35,631 nt of DNA from Treponema sp. (GTDB lineage Bacteria; Spirochaetota; Spirochaetia; Treponematales; Breznakiellaceae), in NCBI GenBank assembly GCA_031268385.1, contig JAIRXH010000010.1:1-35631 (forward strand), in the 5' to 3' direction. The notes beneath the pieces were generated by a model, which made no database searches, had not been told where the DNA came from, and saw nothing but the letters and a program-made list of their open reading frames with translations. A program made the translations under genes and the position numbers. Positions 1-8,096 of this stretch are shown here, piece after piece (within the stretch, counting starts at the first letter, position 1; every line of letters begins with the position of its first letter).

Positions 1-1
1 T

Positions 2-760
2 GCAAGGGGCGTCACCAACGACTGGTCCAATTACGCCATCTTCTACACCGATTCAACGCGGAACGCTCTTACGCTGCTGGCGGACAAAACACAGTACATC
101 ACCGGAGTCGCGGCGGACGGTTACGCGGGGGGATCCTTTTTTATTGCCACCGCCGGAACCGGAATATACAAGGTCGCCTGGCAGGCTTCGGGAACCCCCC
201 TCGCCCCCGCGGCGCTGGTGCCGGGAACGGAATGGCTTAACATTTCGGGAATCGTCAATCTGGGGGACATGGTCGTTTCCGATACCGCTGTGGAACAGCC
301 CGGCAGCGAAATAACGGCCATTGCCCGGAGCGGCGTCCTGTACGATATAACCGCTTCGGCCGCCGCGATACGGGGCAGCATATCACGCATGTCGAAATGG
401 AGCCGGTCTCTGTCGCTCTGGCAGGACCCTGTCGATTCCTCAAAACGCAGTCTCCTCATCAACCTTGACGGCGAATATTCAACCTACGGTTACGGCGAAA
501 TACCGCTGCTGTCTTCGGGCGGTGTTTTCGGACTGGGTGGGGGGCATGTTACCTGCGCCAAACCGGGCGCCGGGGGTTCCAACCCCTATACCGATTCGGG
601 GGACTACGACAATTCCATAGGAAAATATTCCATCAACCAGATGATGCAGGCGCCGTATTCCGTCGATACCCGGATGACCCTCTTCGCGGCGACGGTACAG
701 AACGGGCTTTGGTCCTACAAACTGCGGGAAGACGGGTGGCAGTGGAACATGGAGGAATGA
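2..760 (+). CDS. Unrecognised surface-type protein, C-terminal part only
   Basis: The frame is open from base 2 and ends at TGA 758-760, so the 5' end lies outside the window and about 252 residues are visible. I recognise no family. The protein is rich in Gly, Ser, Thr, Tyr and Trp. It has repeated short strand-like segments such as IYKVAWQ, LYDITAS and LWSYKLRE, which suggests a beta-rich propeller or repeat fold of the kind seen in secreted or lipid-anchored spirochaete proteins. No transmembrane helix is seen in this part. Any signal peptide would be upstream of the window. The end overlaps the start of rarA by an ATGA, so the two are probably cotranscribed. The frame is clearly coding; the surface role is inference. 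Confidence 0.7.
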   Translation, partial: ARGVTNDWSNYAIFYTDSTRNALTLLADKTQYITGVAADGYAGGSFFIATAGTGIYKVAWQASGTPLAPAALVPGTEWLNISGIVNLGDMVVSDTAVEQPGSEITAIARSGVLYDITASAAAIRGSISRMSKWSRSLSLWQDPVDSSKRSLLINLDGEYSTYGYGEIPLLSSGGVFGLGGGHVTCAKPGAGGSNPYTDSGDYDNSIGKYSINQMMQAPYSVDTRMTLFAATVQNGLWSYKLREDGWQWNMEE

Positions 761-3045
761 GCGATCTTTTCTCAGCGCAAAATGTCAGGGCCGAAGGTAC
801 ATGGGAAAGTCCGGGGCCGCTCGCGGATCGCATGCGGCCGCGCACCCTTGACGAGGTCATAGGACAGGATCACATAGTCGGTCCCGGCCGGCTTCTCAGG
901 CGGTCCATACAGGCGGACAGGCTTTCTTCGGTTATCTTTTACGGGCCGCCGGGAACGGGAAAAACCAGTCTTGCCCGCGTCATTGCCAATACCACGAGGG
1001 GGCACTTTGAAAGCCTCAACGCCGTTCTTTCGGGAATCAAAGACATACGGGAAGCCATAGACCGCGCCGACGAGCGTCTGCGGCTCTACGGAAAGCGGAC
1101 CATCCTTTTTGTGGACGAAGTTCACCGCTGGAACAAGGCCCAGCAGGACGCGCTTCTCCCCTGGGTGGAAAACGGCACGGTGATCCTCGTCGGGGCCACT
1201 ACGGAAAATCCCTTCTTCGAGGTGAACCGCGCGCTGGTCAGCCGGAGCCGTGTTTTCCAGCTCAAGCCCCTTTTGCCCGGAGATCTGCTTGAAACGGCGC
1301 GGAGGGCGCTGCTGGATGCCGAACGGGGCTACGGCAGGTGGAAGACCGGTTTTGGGGAAGGCGCCCTGGAGCATATTGTCGAAGTGGCGGGCGGCGACGC
1401 GCGGAGCCTTCTTAACGCCCTTGAGCTGGCCGTCGAAACCTCGGTTCCCGCCTGGCCGCCCTCCCCGGACGCCGAAATTTTCATCTCCATGGAAGCCGCC
1501 GAGGAAAGCATTCAGCGCCGGGCGGTGCTCTACGACAGGGACGGCGATTATCATTTTGATACAATAAGCGCCTTCATAAAAAGCGTGCGGGGCAGCGATC
1601 CCGACGCCGCCCTGTACTGGCTTGCCAAAATGGTGCGGGCCGGCGAAGATCCTTCGTTTATATTCCGCCGCATGATCATCCTGGCGGGCGAGGATGTGGG
1701 GCTGGCCGATCCCCACGCCCTTTCGCTGGTTGTTTCCTGCGCCCAGGCGTTTGAGCGTATCGGCTTTCCCGAAGGCAGTTTTCCCCTTGTCCACGCATGC
1801 CTCTACCTGGCGACGGCGCCGAAATCGAATACCGCCATGTCCTTTTTTGACGCCATGGCGGAAGTCGAAAAGGAAGACGCCGAAGTTCCCGGCCATCTTC
1901 GGGACGCGAGCCGCGACGCCGAAAGTCTCGGCCACGGCAAAGGCTACATATACCCCCACGCCTACCGGGATCACTGGGCGGCCCAGCAGTACCTTCCGTC
2001 GAGTCTTATGGGAAGGACCTTTTACATACCGTCAAATTCAGGGTATGAAGGGAAAATACGGGAAGACGTTCTTGGAAAGCGGGAACTTCAGGCGGCCATT
2101 GTTTTTGGGGACGGTGAAAACGCCGGCGGCGGGGAATTTCTTACCTGGTCGGCGTCTTCAAAGGGCCGGGAAGGATGGTTCAAGCGCCTGGAATCGGGAA
2201 GAAGCGGGCTTCTCCTTTCGGACAGAAACGCCCTTTTCGGCGCCCTGACCATAGCCCGGCACCACCGTATCCTTGTTCCGCTGGCCGGCGACGGACTCCT
2301 CCTCTGGGAAGGGCTCAGGCGCGTTCCCGAGGGGCTCTGCGCGGGACTTGTCGACGGCGAAGGGGCGCGGGAAGCCCTTCTCCGCTACGCGGCCGCGCTG
2401 GACGGGACCGAACAGCCGGAACTGGCCGTCTTTTCAGGGGGCATCCTTCCCTCCCCCGCCCGGTGCGGCGAATGGTTTTCGAGCCAGCGGTTCGATCACA
2501 TCATCATACGCGAACCCTGGCGGGCGGGAAAAGCGGTTTCGGGAACACACGCGGACGGCATTGGGGACGCCTTCAGGGCTCTGGCTTCAGGGGCCCGGGA
2601 ACTGCTCGTCCCCGGCGGGAGCCTTGCCCTGCTGGCTTCACCGCCCCGGCTGGGAGGCCGCATTTCCCGCGTCCTTGAAGAAACGCCCCTTGACAAAAAC
2701 AGGGCGGCCGAACTGGCGGAAGCCGAGGATGCCTTTTTCGGCAAAACCGGTTCCGAAACACCCCTCTGGTGGACCTGGGACAGGGAAGACCTTGAGCGGA
2801 GTTTCGGCGAGGCGGGATTTTCCGTAAAGCTCACCCTGCTCGATCAAAAAGAGGAACGGCTCATCACGCGAAAAGACCTGGAAAACTGGTTCAACGGCGA
2901 ACGATCCCGGTGGGGAGCCTTCATGTCCGGGAAAATACCGCCCGAATCCCTGCTTCTCATACGGCGGGCCCTTGAGGAACGCATACAGAAGGGGCCCCTG
3001 CTCTGGAAGTGGAAAAGCGCGCTCGTGAGCGCCGCCGTTCCCTGA
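757..3045 (+). CDS. rarA: RarA/MgsA AAA+ ATPase fused to a C-terminal methyltransferase-like domain
   Basis: RarA is a clamp-loader-type AAA+ ATPase acting at stalled forks and single-strand gaps. Starting at ATG 757 the protein has 762 residues, against about 430-450 for ordinary RarA. The first ~435 residues match the family: [17 protein letters not shown] near residue 23, Walker A GPPGTGKT at 63-70, Walker B ILFVDE at 116-121, sensor GATTENP near 147, and the C-terminal [15 protein letters not shown] segment near 400. The remaining ~325 residues read like a degenerate Rossmann SAM-methyltransferase fold: a [13 protein letters not shown] loop, then [10 protein letters not shown], then [12 protein letters not shown]. 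RarA fused to such an extra domain is known in some other bacteria. Longer starts upstream lie inside the preceding gene. The GGAGG at 751-755 sits unusually close to the ATG, so coupled translation is likely. Confidence 0.9.
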   Translation: MSDLFSAQNVRAEGTWESPGPLADRMRPRTLDEVIGQDHIVGPGRLLRRSIQADRLSSVIFYGPPGTGKTSLARVIANTTRGHFESLNAVLSGIKDIREAIDRADERLRLYGKRTILFVDEVHRWNKAQQDALLPWVENGTVILVGATTENPFFEVNRALVSRSRVFQLKPLLPGDLLETARRALLDAERGYGRWKTGFGEGALEHIVEVAGGDARSLLNALELAVETSVPAWPPSPDAEIFISMEAAEESIQRRAVLYDRDGDYHFDTISAFIKSVRGSDPDAALYWLAKMVRAGEDPSFIFRRMIILAGEDVGLADPHALSLVVSCAQAFERIGFPEGSFPLVHACLYLATAPKSNTAMSFFDAMAEVEKEDAEVPGHLRDASRDAESLGHGKGYIYPHAYRDHWAAQQYLPSSLMGRTFYIPSNSGYEGKIREDVLGKRELQAAIVFGDGENAGGGEFLTWSASSKGREGWFKRLESGRSGLLLSDRNALFGALTIARHHRILVPLAGDGLLLWEGLRRVPEGLCAGLVDGEGAREALLRYAAALDGTEQPELAVFSGGILPSPARCGEWFSSQRFDHIIIREPWRAGKAVSGTHADGIGDAFRALASGARELLVPGGSLALLASPPRLGGRISRVLEETPLDKNRAAELAEAEDAFFGKTGSETPLWWTWDREDLERSFGEAGFSVKLTLLDQKEERLITRKDLENWFNGERSRWGAFMSGKIPPESLLLIRRALEERIQKGPLLWKWKSALVSAAVP

Positions 3046-3076
3046 CATTCCCGGTTTTTTCCGCCTTTAATACGAA

Positions 3077-3103
3077 AAAACACTCAAGTTTTCTCCCCGA
3101 TAC
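3077..3103 (+). promoter_or_regulatory. Candidate sigma-28 (FliA-type) promoter for the first flagellin
   Basis: AAAA at 3077-3080, a 15-nt spacer and CCCGATAC at 3096-3103 resemble TAAA-N15-GCCGATAA (3 of 4 and 6 of 8 matches). It would start transcription near 3110 and give a leader of about 140 nt that includes the CsrA-type hairpin. Spirochaete flagellins are often under this sigma factor. No mapping data exist here, so this is a motif-level call. Confidence 0.35.
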
Positions 3104-3204
3104 ACCGAAGATGGAAACGGACAGGTTTTCGTGGGCCGGCAGTTCCGCGGCTGCCGCTTCGTGAAGCACTGTTCAAAAAGCCGTAACGGGACTCCGTTCC
3201 GGCA

Positions 3205-3244
3205 GCAAAAACACGGATGTTTTTGCCAGACATATCAAGGAGGA
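3205..3244 (+). promoter_or_regulatory. Tandem CsrA-binding sites in the flaB leader (hairpin plus SD)
   Basis: Bases 3205-3212 and 3219-3226 form a perfect 8-bp stem (GCAAAAAC/GTTTTTGC) closing the hexaloop ACGGAT. The sequence ACACGGATGT (3211-3220) fits the optimal CsrA/RsmE element A/U-C-A-N-G-G-A-N-G-U/A at every position. A second element, TCAAGGAGGA (3235-3244), also fits at every position and covers the Shine-Dalgarno of the flagellin starting at 3249. One upstream hairpin site plus one SD site is the arrangement of the Bacillus subtilis hag leader, which is repressed by CsrA and relieved by FliW. Both csrA and fliW are in this window. Binding is inferred from sequence. Confidence 0.7.
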
Positions 3245-3248
3245 TGAC

Positions 3249-4109
3249 ATGATCATCAACCACAACCTCAGCGCCATGTTTGCCGACCGGTCTCTCAAAG
3301 TTACCCAGGAAAGCCTTACCAAGAACATGGAGAAACTCTCATCCGGACTTCGCATTAACCGTGCGGGAGACGACGCCTCCGGGCTTGCCGTTTCCGAAAA
3401 ACTGCGCAGCCAGATCCGGGGCCTTAACCAGGCCTCGACCAACGCCATGAACGGTATTTCCTTCATACAGGTCAGCGAAGGCTACCTGCAGGAAAGCCAG
3501 GACATCATCCAGCGGCTCAGGGAACTGGCCGTTCAGGCGGCGAACGGGATTTATTCCGACGAGGATCGCATGTACATCCAGGTGGAAGTTTCCCAGCTTG
3601 TTGACGAGGTGGACCGCATCGCGAGCCACGCCCAGTTTAACGGCATGAACATGCTCACCGGACGTTTTGCCCGTTCCATCGGGGAAAACATACCCACAGG
3701 CTCCATGTGGTTCCACATAGGCGCCAACATGGATCAGCGGGAACAGGTCTTCATCGGCACCATGACCAGCGAAGGTCTCGGCATACGCAATCCCGGCGAT
3801 CAGGCCTTTATCAGCCTTGAGACCCCCGACGACGCCAACCGGGCCATAGGGACACTTGACTCCGCCCTCAAGAAGATCAACAAGCAGCGGGCCGACCTGG
3901 GCGCCTATCAGAACAGGCTGGAACACGCCGTACGCGGCCTTGATATAGGCGCGGAGAACATGCAGGCGTCGGAATCCCGCATCAGGGACACCAATATGGC
4001 CAACCAGATGGTAACCTACACACGGGATCAGATTCTTTCACAGGCCGGGACGGCCATGCTGGCCCAGGCTAACCAGCGCACTACTTCGGTATTGCAACTC
4101 CTTCAATAA
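3249..4109 (+). CDS. flaB: Flagellin FlaB, core filament subunit (first copy)
   Basis: This is a 286-residue flagellin of the spirochaete FlaB class, which builds the core of the periplasmic filament. The N-terminal D0/D1 region begins [14 protein letters not shown] and includes the signature [20 protein letters not shown] at about residues 31-50. The central variable part is very short, as usual for FlaB. The C-terminal D1/D0 helices contain [14 protein letters not shown] and end SVLQLLQ. The start is fixed by AAGGAGGA at 3237-3244, five bases before the ATG. That SD is also a perfect CsrA motif. There is no signal peptide, as expected for type III export. The second flagellin at 4499 is clearly related but not identical, so this is a paralogue pair rather than a recent duplication. 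I cannot tell which numbered FlaB it is. Confidence 0.95.
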   Translation: MIINHNLSAMFADRSLKVTQESLTKNMEKLSSGLRINRAGDDASGLAVSEKLRSQIRGLNQASTNAMNGISFIQVSEGYLQESQDIIQRLRELAVQAANGIYSDEDRMYIQVEVSQLVDEVDRIASHAQFNGMNMLTGRFARSIGENIPTGSMWFHIGANMDQREQVFIGTMTSEGLGIRNPGDQAFISLETPDDANRAIGTLDSALKKINKQRADLGAYQNRLEHAVRGLDIGAENMQASESRIRDTNMANQMVTYTRDQILSQAGTAMLAQANQRTTSVLQLLQ

Positions 4110-4498
4110 GGCAGTATCTTGTAAAGTAGGGAAAGAGTTTCGCGGGGGAATCTTCGGGACAAAGCGCCGGAGATTCCGGCGGAATTTTTTCCGTCCGAAC
4201 CTGTCGTTCCGGTCGCGGAACCGGAACGGCGGACAGTGACGGCGCGGGCCGTCACTCGGGAAACAGCGTCGCGAACGCCGTTTCCGGTGTTCTTTGACAA
4301 ATACCCTCCAGTTGCCGGTTTTTCCTCTGGAAAAACCGGACAGTACGGCGGTACAAAACACCCGCAATCCGAAAGGATCGTGCGTGTTTTGTGCTGTGGA
4401 CCGGAACCGGAAGCGTCGGCGCGAAAGCGCTTCCGGCCGGCCGTACGGTGCGGTTTCGGCTATGGATGGCCGGAACAATTCAACACACGGAGGGTCAT
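4110..4498 (+). repeat. Gene-free leader of the second flagellin, a ladder of inverted repeats
   Basis: No coding frame is convincing here. The stretch holds at least four strong inverted repeats before the CsrA-type hairpin: CGTTCCGGT/ACCGGAACG (4205-4213 with 4220-4228), AGTGACGGC/GCCGTCACT (4235-4243 with 4248-4256), CCGGTTTTTCC/GGAAAAACCGG (4315-4325 with 4329-4339, 3-base loop), and CCGGAAGCG/CGCTTCCGG (4407-4415 with 4428-4436). A looser pair, ACAAAACAC/GTGTTTTGT, joins 4353-4361 and 4384-4392. None has a U-tract directly behind it, so they do not look like simple intrinsic terminators. TTGACA at 4294-4299 has no good -10 element. Roles in mRNA stability or processing are guesses. Confidence 0.6.
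4454..4494 (+). promoter_or_regulatory. CsrA-type hairpin and SD-overlapping site, second flaB
   Basis: TTTCGGCT (4454-4461) and GGCCGGAA (4468-4475) pair over eight positions, two of them G-T, and close the hexaloop ATGGAT, an ANGGAN loop. ACACGGAGGG (4485-4494) fits the CsrA element at nine of ten positions and covers the Shine-Dalgarno of the gene at 4499. The loop GGA ends 33 nt before the ATG, against 32 nt for the first flagellin, although the stems share no sequence. Compensating stem sequence around a constant loop and spacing argues for a conserved RNA function. Confidence 0.6.
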
Positions 4499-5353
4499 AT
4501 GATAATTAATCACAACATGAGCGCCCTGTATGCCGATCGTCAGCTTGGTGTAACCAATACCGACGTGGCGAAAAGCATAGAAAAGCTCAGTTCCGGGATG
4601 CGGATAAACCGCGCCGGGGACGATGCTTCCGGACTCGCGGTTTCCGAGAAAATGCGGAGCCAGATCCGGGGTTTAAACCAGGCGGAGCGCAATATTCAGA
4701 ACGGCGTATCGTTTATCCAGGCTACCGAAGGATACCTTCAGGAAACCCAGGATATTCTGCACCGTCTCCGGGAACTGTCCGTACAGTCCGCCAACGGAAT
4801 CTATTCCGATGAGGATCGTATGCAGATCCAGGTAGAAGTTTCCCAGCTGGTCGATGAGGTTAACCGCATCGCCAGTCATGCCCAGTTTAACGGCATGAAC
4901 ATGCTGACCGGGGCTTTCGCCCAGGATTCGGCGGTGGGAAGAATCATGCAGCTTCAGGTAGGGGCCAACATGGATCAGAACGAACAGATCTTCGTTGGAA
5001 CCATGACCGCCGCGGCGCTCGGCTTGCAAAACTCTCAGGGTGATTTGGGGGTTGTCTCCATAGCCACTCCTGAAGAGGCTAATTTGACTATCGGGACGGT
5101 GGATGCCGCCCTCAAGACGGTATCCAAACAGCGCGCCGATCTTGGCGCCTACCAGAACCGGTTCGAAATGGCGGCGGAAGGCGTTGCCATCGCGGCTGAA
5201 AATCTTCAGGCCGCCGAATCCCGGATCAGGGACGCGGATATGGCGTCGGAGATGGTCAACTATACCAGGGATTCAATCCTGTCACAGGCGGGGAACGCCA
5301 TGCTGGCCCAGGCCAACGTGCGGACCCAGTCGGTGCTCCAGCTCCTTGGTTAA
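4499..5353 (+). CDS. flaB: Flagellin FlaB, core filament subunit (second copy)
   Basis: This 284-residue FlaB paralogue starts [15 protein letters not shown]. The conserved N-terminal block [20 protein letters not shown] (about residues 31-50), a short middle, and the C-terminal block [14 protein letters not shown] ending SVLQLLG place it in the same export class as its neighbour. The frame extends 36 codons further upstream, but ATG 4499 is chosen because it has GGAGGG at 4489-4494 and aligns with the first flagellin. The protein should assemble with the other FlaB into the periplasmic filament. Translation is probably controlled by CsrA through the leader sites. A strong intrinsic terminator follows at 5415, so this gene is probably the 3' end of a flagellin transcript. 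Confidence 0.95.
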   Translation: MIINHNMSALYADRQLGVTNTDVAKSIEKLSSGMRINRAGDDASGLAVSEKMRSQIRGLNQAERNIQNGVSFIQATEGYLQETQDILHRLRELSVQSANGIYSDEDRMQIQVEVSQLVDEVNRIASHAQFNGMNMLTGAFAQDSAVGRIMQLQVGANMDQNEQIFVGTMTAAALGLQNSQGDLGVVSIATPEEANLTIGTVDAALKTVSKQRADLGAYQNRFEMAAEGVAIAAENLQAAESRIRDADMASEMVNYTRDSILSQAGNAMLAQANVRTQSVLQLLG

Positions 5354-5414
5354 CCGGAGTTTCAGATTGATTTCGCGTATCAAGAGACCTCTGGACGTCG
5401 TCTTTTGAAGCGCG

Positions 5415-5448
5415 GGACGGGAAAGACGCGCCCTTTCCCGTCCTTTTT
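5415..5448 (+). terminator. Intrinsic terminator after the flagellin pair
   Basis: GGACGGGAAAG (5415-5425) and CTTTCCCGTCC (5433-5443) form a perfect 11-bp stem with a 7-base loop, directly followed by TTTTT (5444-5448). This is a textbook rho-independent terminator. It allows flagellin mRNA to accumulate separately from flaG-fliD. Confidence 0.9.
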
Positions 5449-5455
5449 GGAGAAA

Positions 5456-5562
5456 AAGCGGGCCCCGCCCGCTTGACGGTTCCGCCAGGGATTGGCGGGA
5501 CGATACATGCGGAAACCCGGCCGGAATCCTTTCGGATTCCCCGGAATATGAAAGGATTCCGG
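5456..5562 (+). repeat. Three hairpins between the flagellin terminator and flaG
   Basis: AAGCGGGC/GCCCGCTT pairs 5456-5463 with 5467-5474. CCGCCA/TGGCGG pairs 5482-5487 with 5493-5498, with GGGAT in the loop. CCGGAATCCTTTC/GAAAGGATTCCGG is a perfect 13-bp stem (5521-5533 with 5550-5562) over a 16-base loop. None carries a U-tract. They form the leader upstream of flaG. I see no convincing promoter in this stretch, so flaG may rely on read-through or on a promoter I cannot recognise. Confidence 0.5.
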
Positions 5563-5579
5563 AACGCCGGGGTTCCCGT

Positions 5580-5589
5580 ACACGGAGGT
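5580..5589 (+). promoter_or_regulatory. CsrA-type motif on the flaG Shine-Dalgarno
   Basis: ACACGGAGGT fits the CsrA element A/U-C-A-N-G-G-A-N-G-U/A at all ten positions and contains the GGAGG that serves the ATG at 5595. A CsrA dimer bound here would block ribosome loading. A GGA in the loop of the large hairpin at 5521-5562 could supply the second contact. Confidence 0.5.
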
Positions 5590-5594
5590 ACATC

Positions 5595-5990
5595 ATGGGT
5601 TTACCGGTCACGGCTGTGGGAGGCAGGATAAACCTTGTTCCCCAGCAGGAATTCCGAAGGGACGCCATATCCCGGGAACGTGGACAGGCTCAGGCCCGCG
5701 GGCGGGCCGCGGAACACGCCCTTGAACAATTCGAATCGTCTCTTCCCGGCGGCCATGATTCCGGCGGAAATCAGGATATACGAAAAACCGCCGCGGATCT
5801 TGAACGGATCAGTTTAACTTTCAACAAAAAGCTCCAGTTTGTGGTGGATCACCAGTCCCACGAGGTAACCGTCAAGGTAATTGATACAGCAACCGATAAG
5901 GTGATCAAGGTACTTCCGCCCGAAGAGCTGCAGCGGCTTCACAATAAAATCAGGGAAACAATGGGGTTTCTCTTCGATGAAAGCGTGTAG
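5595..5990 (+). CDS. flaG: FlaG-family flagellar protein
   Basis: This is a 131-residue FlaG-family protein. The N-terminal half is low in conserved sequence and rich in Arg, Gln and Ala. The conserved C-terminal domain runs from about residue 75 and includes LQFVVDHQSHEVTVKVIDTA followed by IKVLPPEEL and ending MGFLFDESV, typical of the family. FlaG proteins lie between flagellin and fliD in many bacteria and influence filament length; the exact mechanism is not settled. The start has GGAGG six bases upstream. It lies 69 bases ahead of fliD and is probably cotranscribed with it. Confidence 0.88.
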   Translation: MGLPVTAVGGRINLVPQQEFRRDAISRERGQAQARGRAAEHALEQFESSLPGGHDSGGNQDIRKTAADLERISLTFNKKLQFVVDHQSHEVTVKVIDTATDKVIKVLPPEELQRLHNKIRETMGFLFDESV

Positions 5991-6002
5991 CCGCCTCTGA
6001 GG

Positions 6003-6023
6003 CCGCCCCGACGGCGGGGTTTT
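6003..6023 (+). terminator. Weak hairpin with short T run between flaG and fliD
   Basis: CCGCC (6003-6007) can pair with GGCGG (6013-6017), and TTTT follows at 6020-6023. The stem is short and the tract is only four bases, so it would at most attenuate transcription into fliD. Confidence 0.25.
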
Positions 6024-6059
6024 GGACAGTCGGAATAAATGGGGGAAAGATGAGGGAAA

Positions 6060-8093
6060 ATGTCCGATATTTATGTTCCGGGAGTTAAAAGCCGGTTCAA
6101 TACGGAGAAGCTCATTGAAGACCTGATGAAGGTCGAGCGGGTTCCCAGGGACCGGGTTGAAAGAAATGTCGAAAGCCTTGAAACCAACAAGGGCTACTGG
6201 CAGGAAATAGGCCGCCGCATCAACTCCGTAAGGGACAGTTCGCGGCTGCTGTTTTCTTTCCAGAATCCTTTCAACGAAAGAATGGCTTTTTCGGCGGATG
6301 AATCGGTCATTACCGCCTCCGCGACCAGGGAGGCCGTCGAACGTGATTACCGGTTTACCGTACAACAGGTAGCCCAGGCGGATCGTTTCATTTCTCCTCC
6401 CCTTGAAAACGGCTACAGGGTAGAGGGCGGAACCTACACCTTTACCGTCGGCAAGGACGAAATCTCTTTCAATTTCAGGGGAGGGACGCTCCAGGAATTT
6501 ACCGACACCCTGAACCGCAGGGGAAGGGACAAAATAGGCGCCAGCCTTATCAATGTGGAACGGGGCGCCAAGTCACTTTTGATAGAGTCCAAACTTACCG
6601 GGGCGGAAAACCGGCTGGGTTTTGCCGCCGGCGCGGAAAAACTGGCGCTGCAAACAGGCATCGCCGAACGGGTCAACGATTCCCGCCGGGACTTTGCGAT
6701 TACATCCGAAACGGTCGAAATCCGGGATCGGGAAAAGGTACTGACGGATAACAACACCCTGCGGGTAAACGCCGGGGCATCGGCCTCCATTCCCCTTTCT
6801 CCCGCGCTGTACGCCGATCCTTCCCTTGTCATACAGTTTGATACCGCCGTAGAGCGGAAAACAACGGCAAACACGGAGATACAGGGGCCTCCTCCCGGTC
6901 CGGCCATTCCCGGTTCCGGGTCCGTTTCCTATGGGGGAATCACCATAGAAAACGATCCCTCCTCAACGCCGCCCCTTCCCGAATGGACGCCCCCTCCCCC
7001 GCCTGTGCGGGTGGACAATCTGGCCGTCCTTTCCCTGACCTTTTCCGACGGAAGCACGGGGCTACTTCCACCTGTCGCCGACACGGGGACTTTCAGCACA
7101 CAGAGGTACCCCCTGAATGAAATCGCCGGCGGGAAAACCGTCGTCTCCCTGGATGTGATCAACAACAACACCCACCGCGACATTTCACTGCGAAACATCA
7201 GCGTCTTCGATCCCGCCGCCGTTGGGGGATTCAAGCCCCAAAACCCCATTTCCACGGCGCAGGACGCCCTTATTACCATGGAAGGCATAGAGATACGGCG
7301 GCCGGTCAACGAAATTGACGATCTGATACCGGGCGTCACCGTTACGCCCCGGTCCCCTTCCGACCGGCCTGTTACCCTCAGCATAAAACCGGACCGGGAA
7401 GCGGTCAAGGACGCCATTATCACCCTTGTGGGAAACTACAACCAGCTCATGGCAGAAATAAATGTCCTTACCCGCAGGGACGACCGTATTGTGGAAGAAC
7501 TTGCCTACCTTAACGCCGATGAACAGGGCGAACTTAAAAAACGGCTTGGGGCTTTTCAGGGGGATTCGACCCTGAACCAGTTGAGGAGCGCCCTTCAGCG
7601 CGCCGTTTCCGCCCCGTATCTGACCGACGAGGAGCGGAATCTTGCCCTTCTCGCGCAGATAGGCATAGGTACGGATGTAAGGCGCGGAGGGGCGGGCGGA
7701 GGCTACGATCAGTCCCGGCTGCGGGGCTACCTGGAAATTGACGAAAGGGCCCTGGATTCGGCGCTGGAAACAAAACTTCCCGCAATCAAACAGCTTTTCG
7801 GCAACGACACGGACGGGGATCTGGTCGCCGATTCGGGCGTGGGCTACACGCTGGAAACCCTGACAAAACCCTATGTGGAAACGGGCGGCATTATTTCCCT
7901 TAAAACCGGGACCATAGATTCCCGCATCGGCCAGGACAGGCGGCGCATCGAAACCATGGAACGCCAGCTCGCGGCAAAAGAAGCGGAGCTTAAGGTTCAG
8001 TATGGGCGTATGGAAGCGGCCTACAACCGCATGGAACAGATGTCCACATCCTTTGACAACTTCAGCCAGCGCGCCGGCGGAACCGGCAGGTAA
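6060..8093 (+). CDS. fliD: Flagellar filament cap protein FliD (HAP2)
   Basis: FliD caps the filament tip and folds incoming flagellin. The 677-residue product starts MSDIYVPGVKSRFNTEKLIE, the usual FliD N-terminus, followed by a coiled segment to about residue 60. The middle holds beta-rich D2/D3-type domains. Residues 276-318 form an insert very rich in Pro and Gly (GPPPGPAIPG, TPPPPPVR), not typical of FliD. The C-terminal domain has a long coiled coil from about residue 615 (RIETMERQLAAKEAELKVQY) and ends with MEQMSTSFDNF. The length is above the common 450-500 for enteric FliD but within the range of longer homologues. The SD is weak (AGGGA). The next gene follows after three bases, so coupling is likely. 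Confidence 0.93.
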   Translation: MSDIYVPGVKSRFNTEKLIEDLMKVERVPRDRVERNVESLETNKGYWQEIGRRINSVRDSSRLLFSFQNPFNERMAFSADESVITASATREAVERDYRFTVQQVAQADRFISPPLENGYRVEGGTYTFTVGKDEISFNFRGGTLQEFTDTLNRRGRDKIGASLINVERGAKSLLIESKLTGAENRLGFAAGAEKLALQTGIAERVNDSRRDFAITSETVEIRDREKVLTDNNTLRVNAGASASIPLSPALYADPSLVIQFDTAVERKTTANTEIQGPPPGPAIPGSGSVSYGGITIENDPSSTPPLPEWTPPPPPVRVDNLAVLSLTFSDGSTGLLPPVADTGTFSTQRYPLNEIAGGKTVVSLDVINNNTHRDISLRNISVFDPAAVGGFKPQNPISTAQDALITMEGIEIRRPVNEIDDLIPGVTVTPRSPSDRPVTLSIKPDREAVKDAIITLVGNYNQLMAEINVLTRRDDRIVEELAYLNADEQGELKKRLGAFQGDSTLNQLRSALQRAVSAPYLTDEERNLALLAQIGIGTDVRRGGAGGGYDQSRLRGYLEIDERALDSALETKLPAIKQLFGNDTDGDLVADSGVGYTLETLTKPYVETGGIISLKTGTIDSRIGQDRRRIETMERQLAAKEAELKVQYGRMEAAYNRMEQMSTSFDNFSQRAGGTGR

Positions 8094-8096
8094 GGT

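Noticed and set aside
772-1974. 400-codon open frame on the minus strand opposite rarA
   Set aside because: Shadow of the rarA frame; no recognisable motifs.
4294-4322. TTGACA as a promoter for the second flagellin
   Set aside because: No acceptable -10 sequence lies 16-18 bases downstream.
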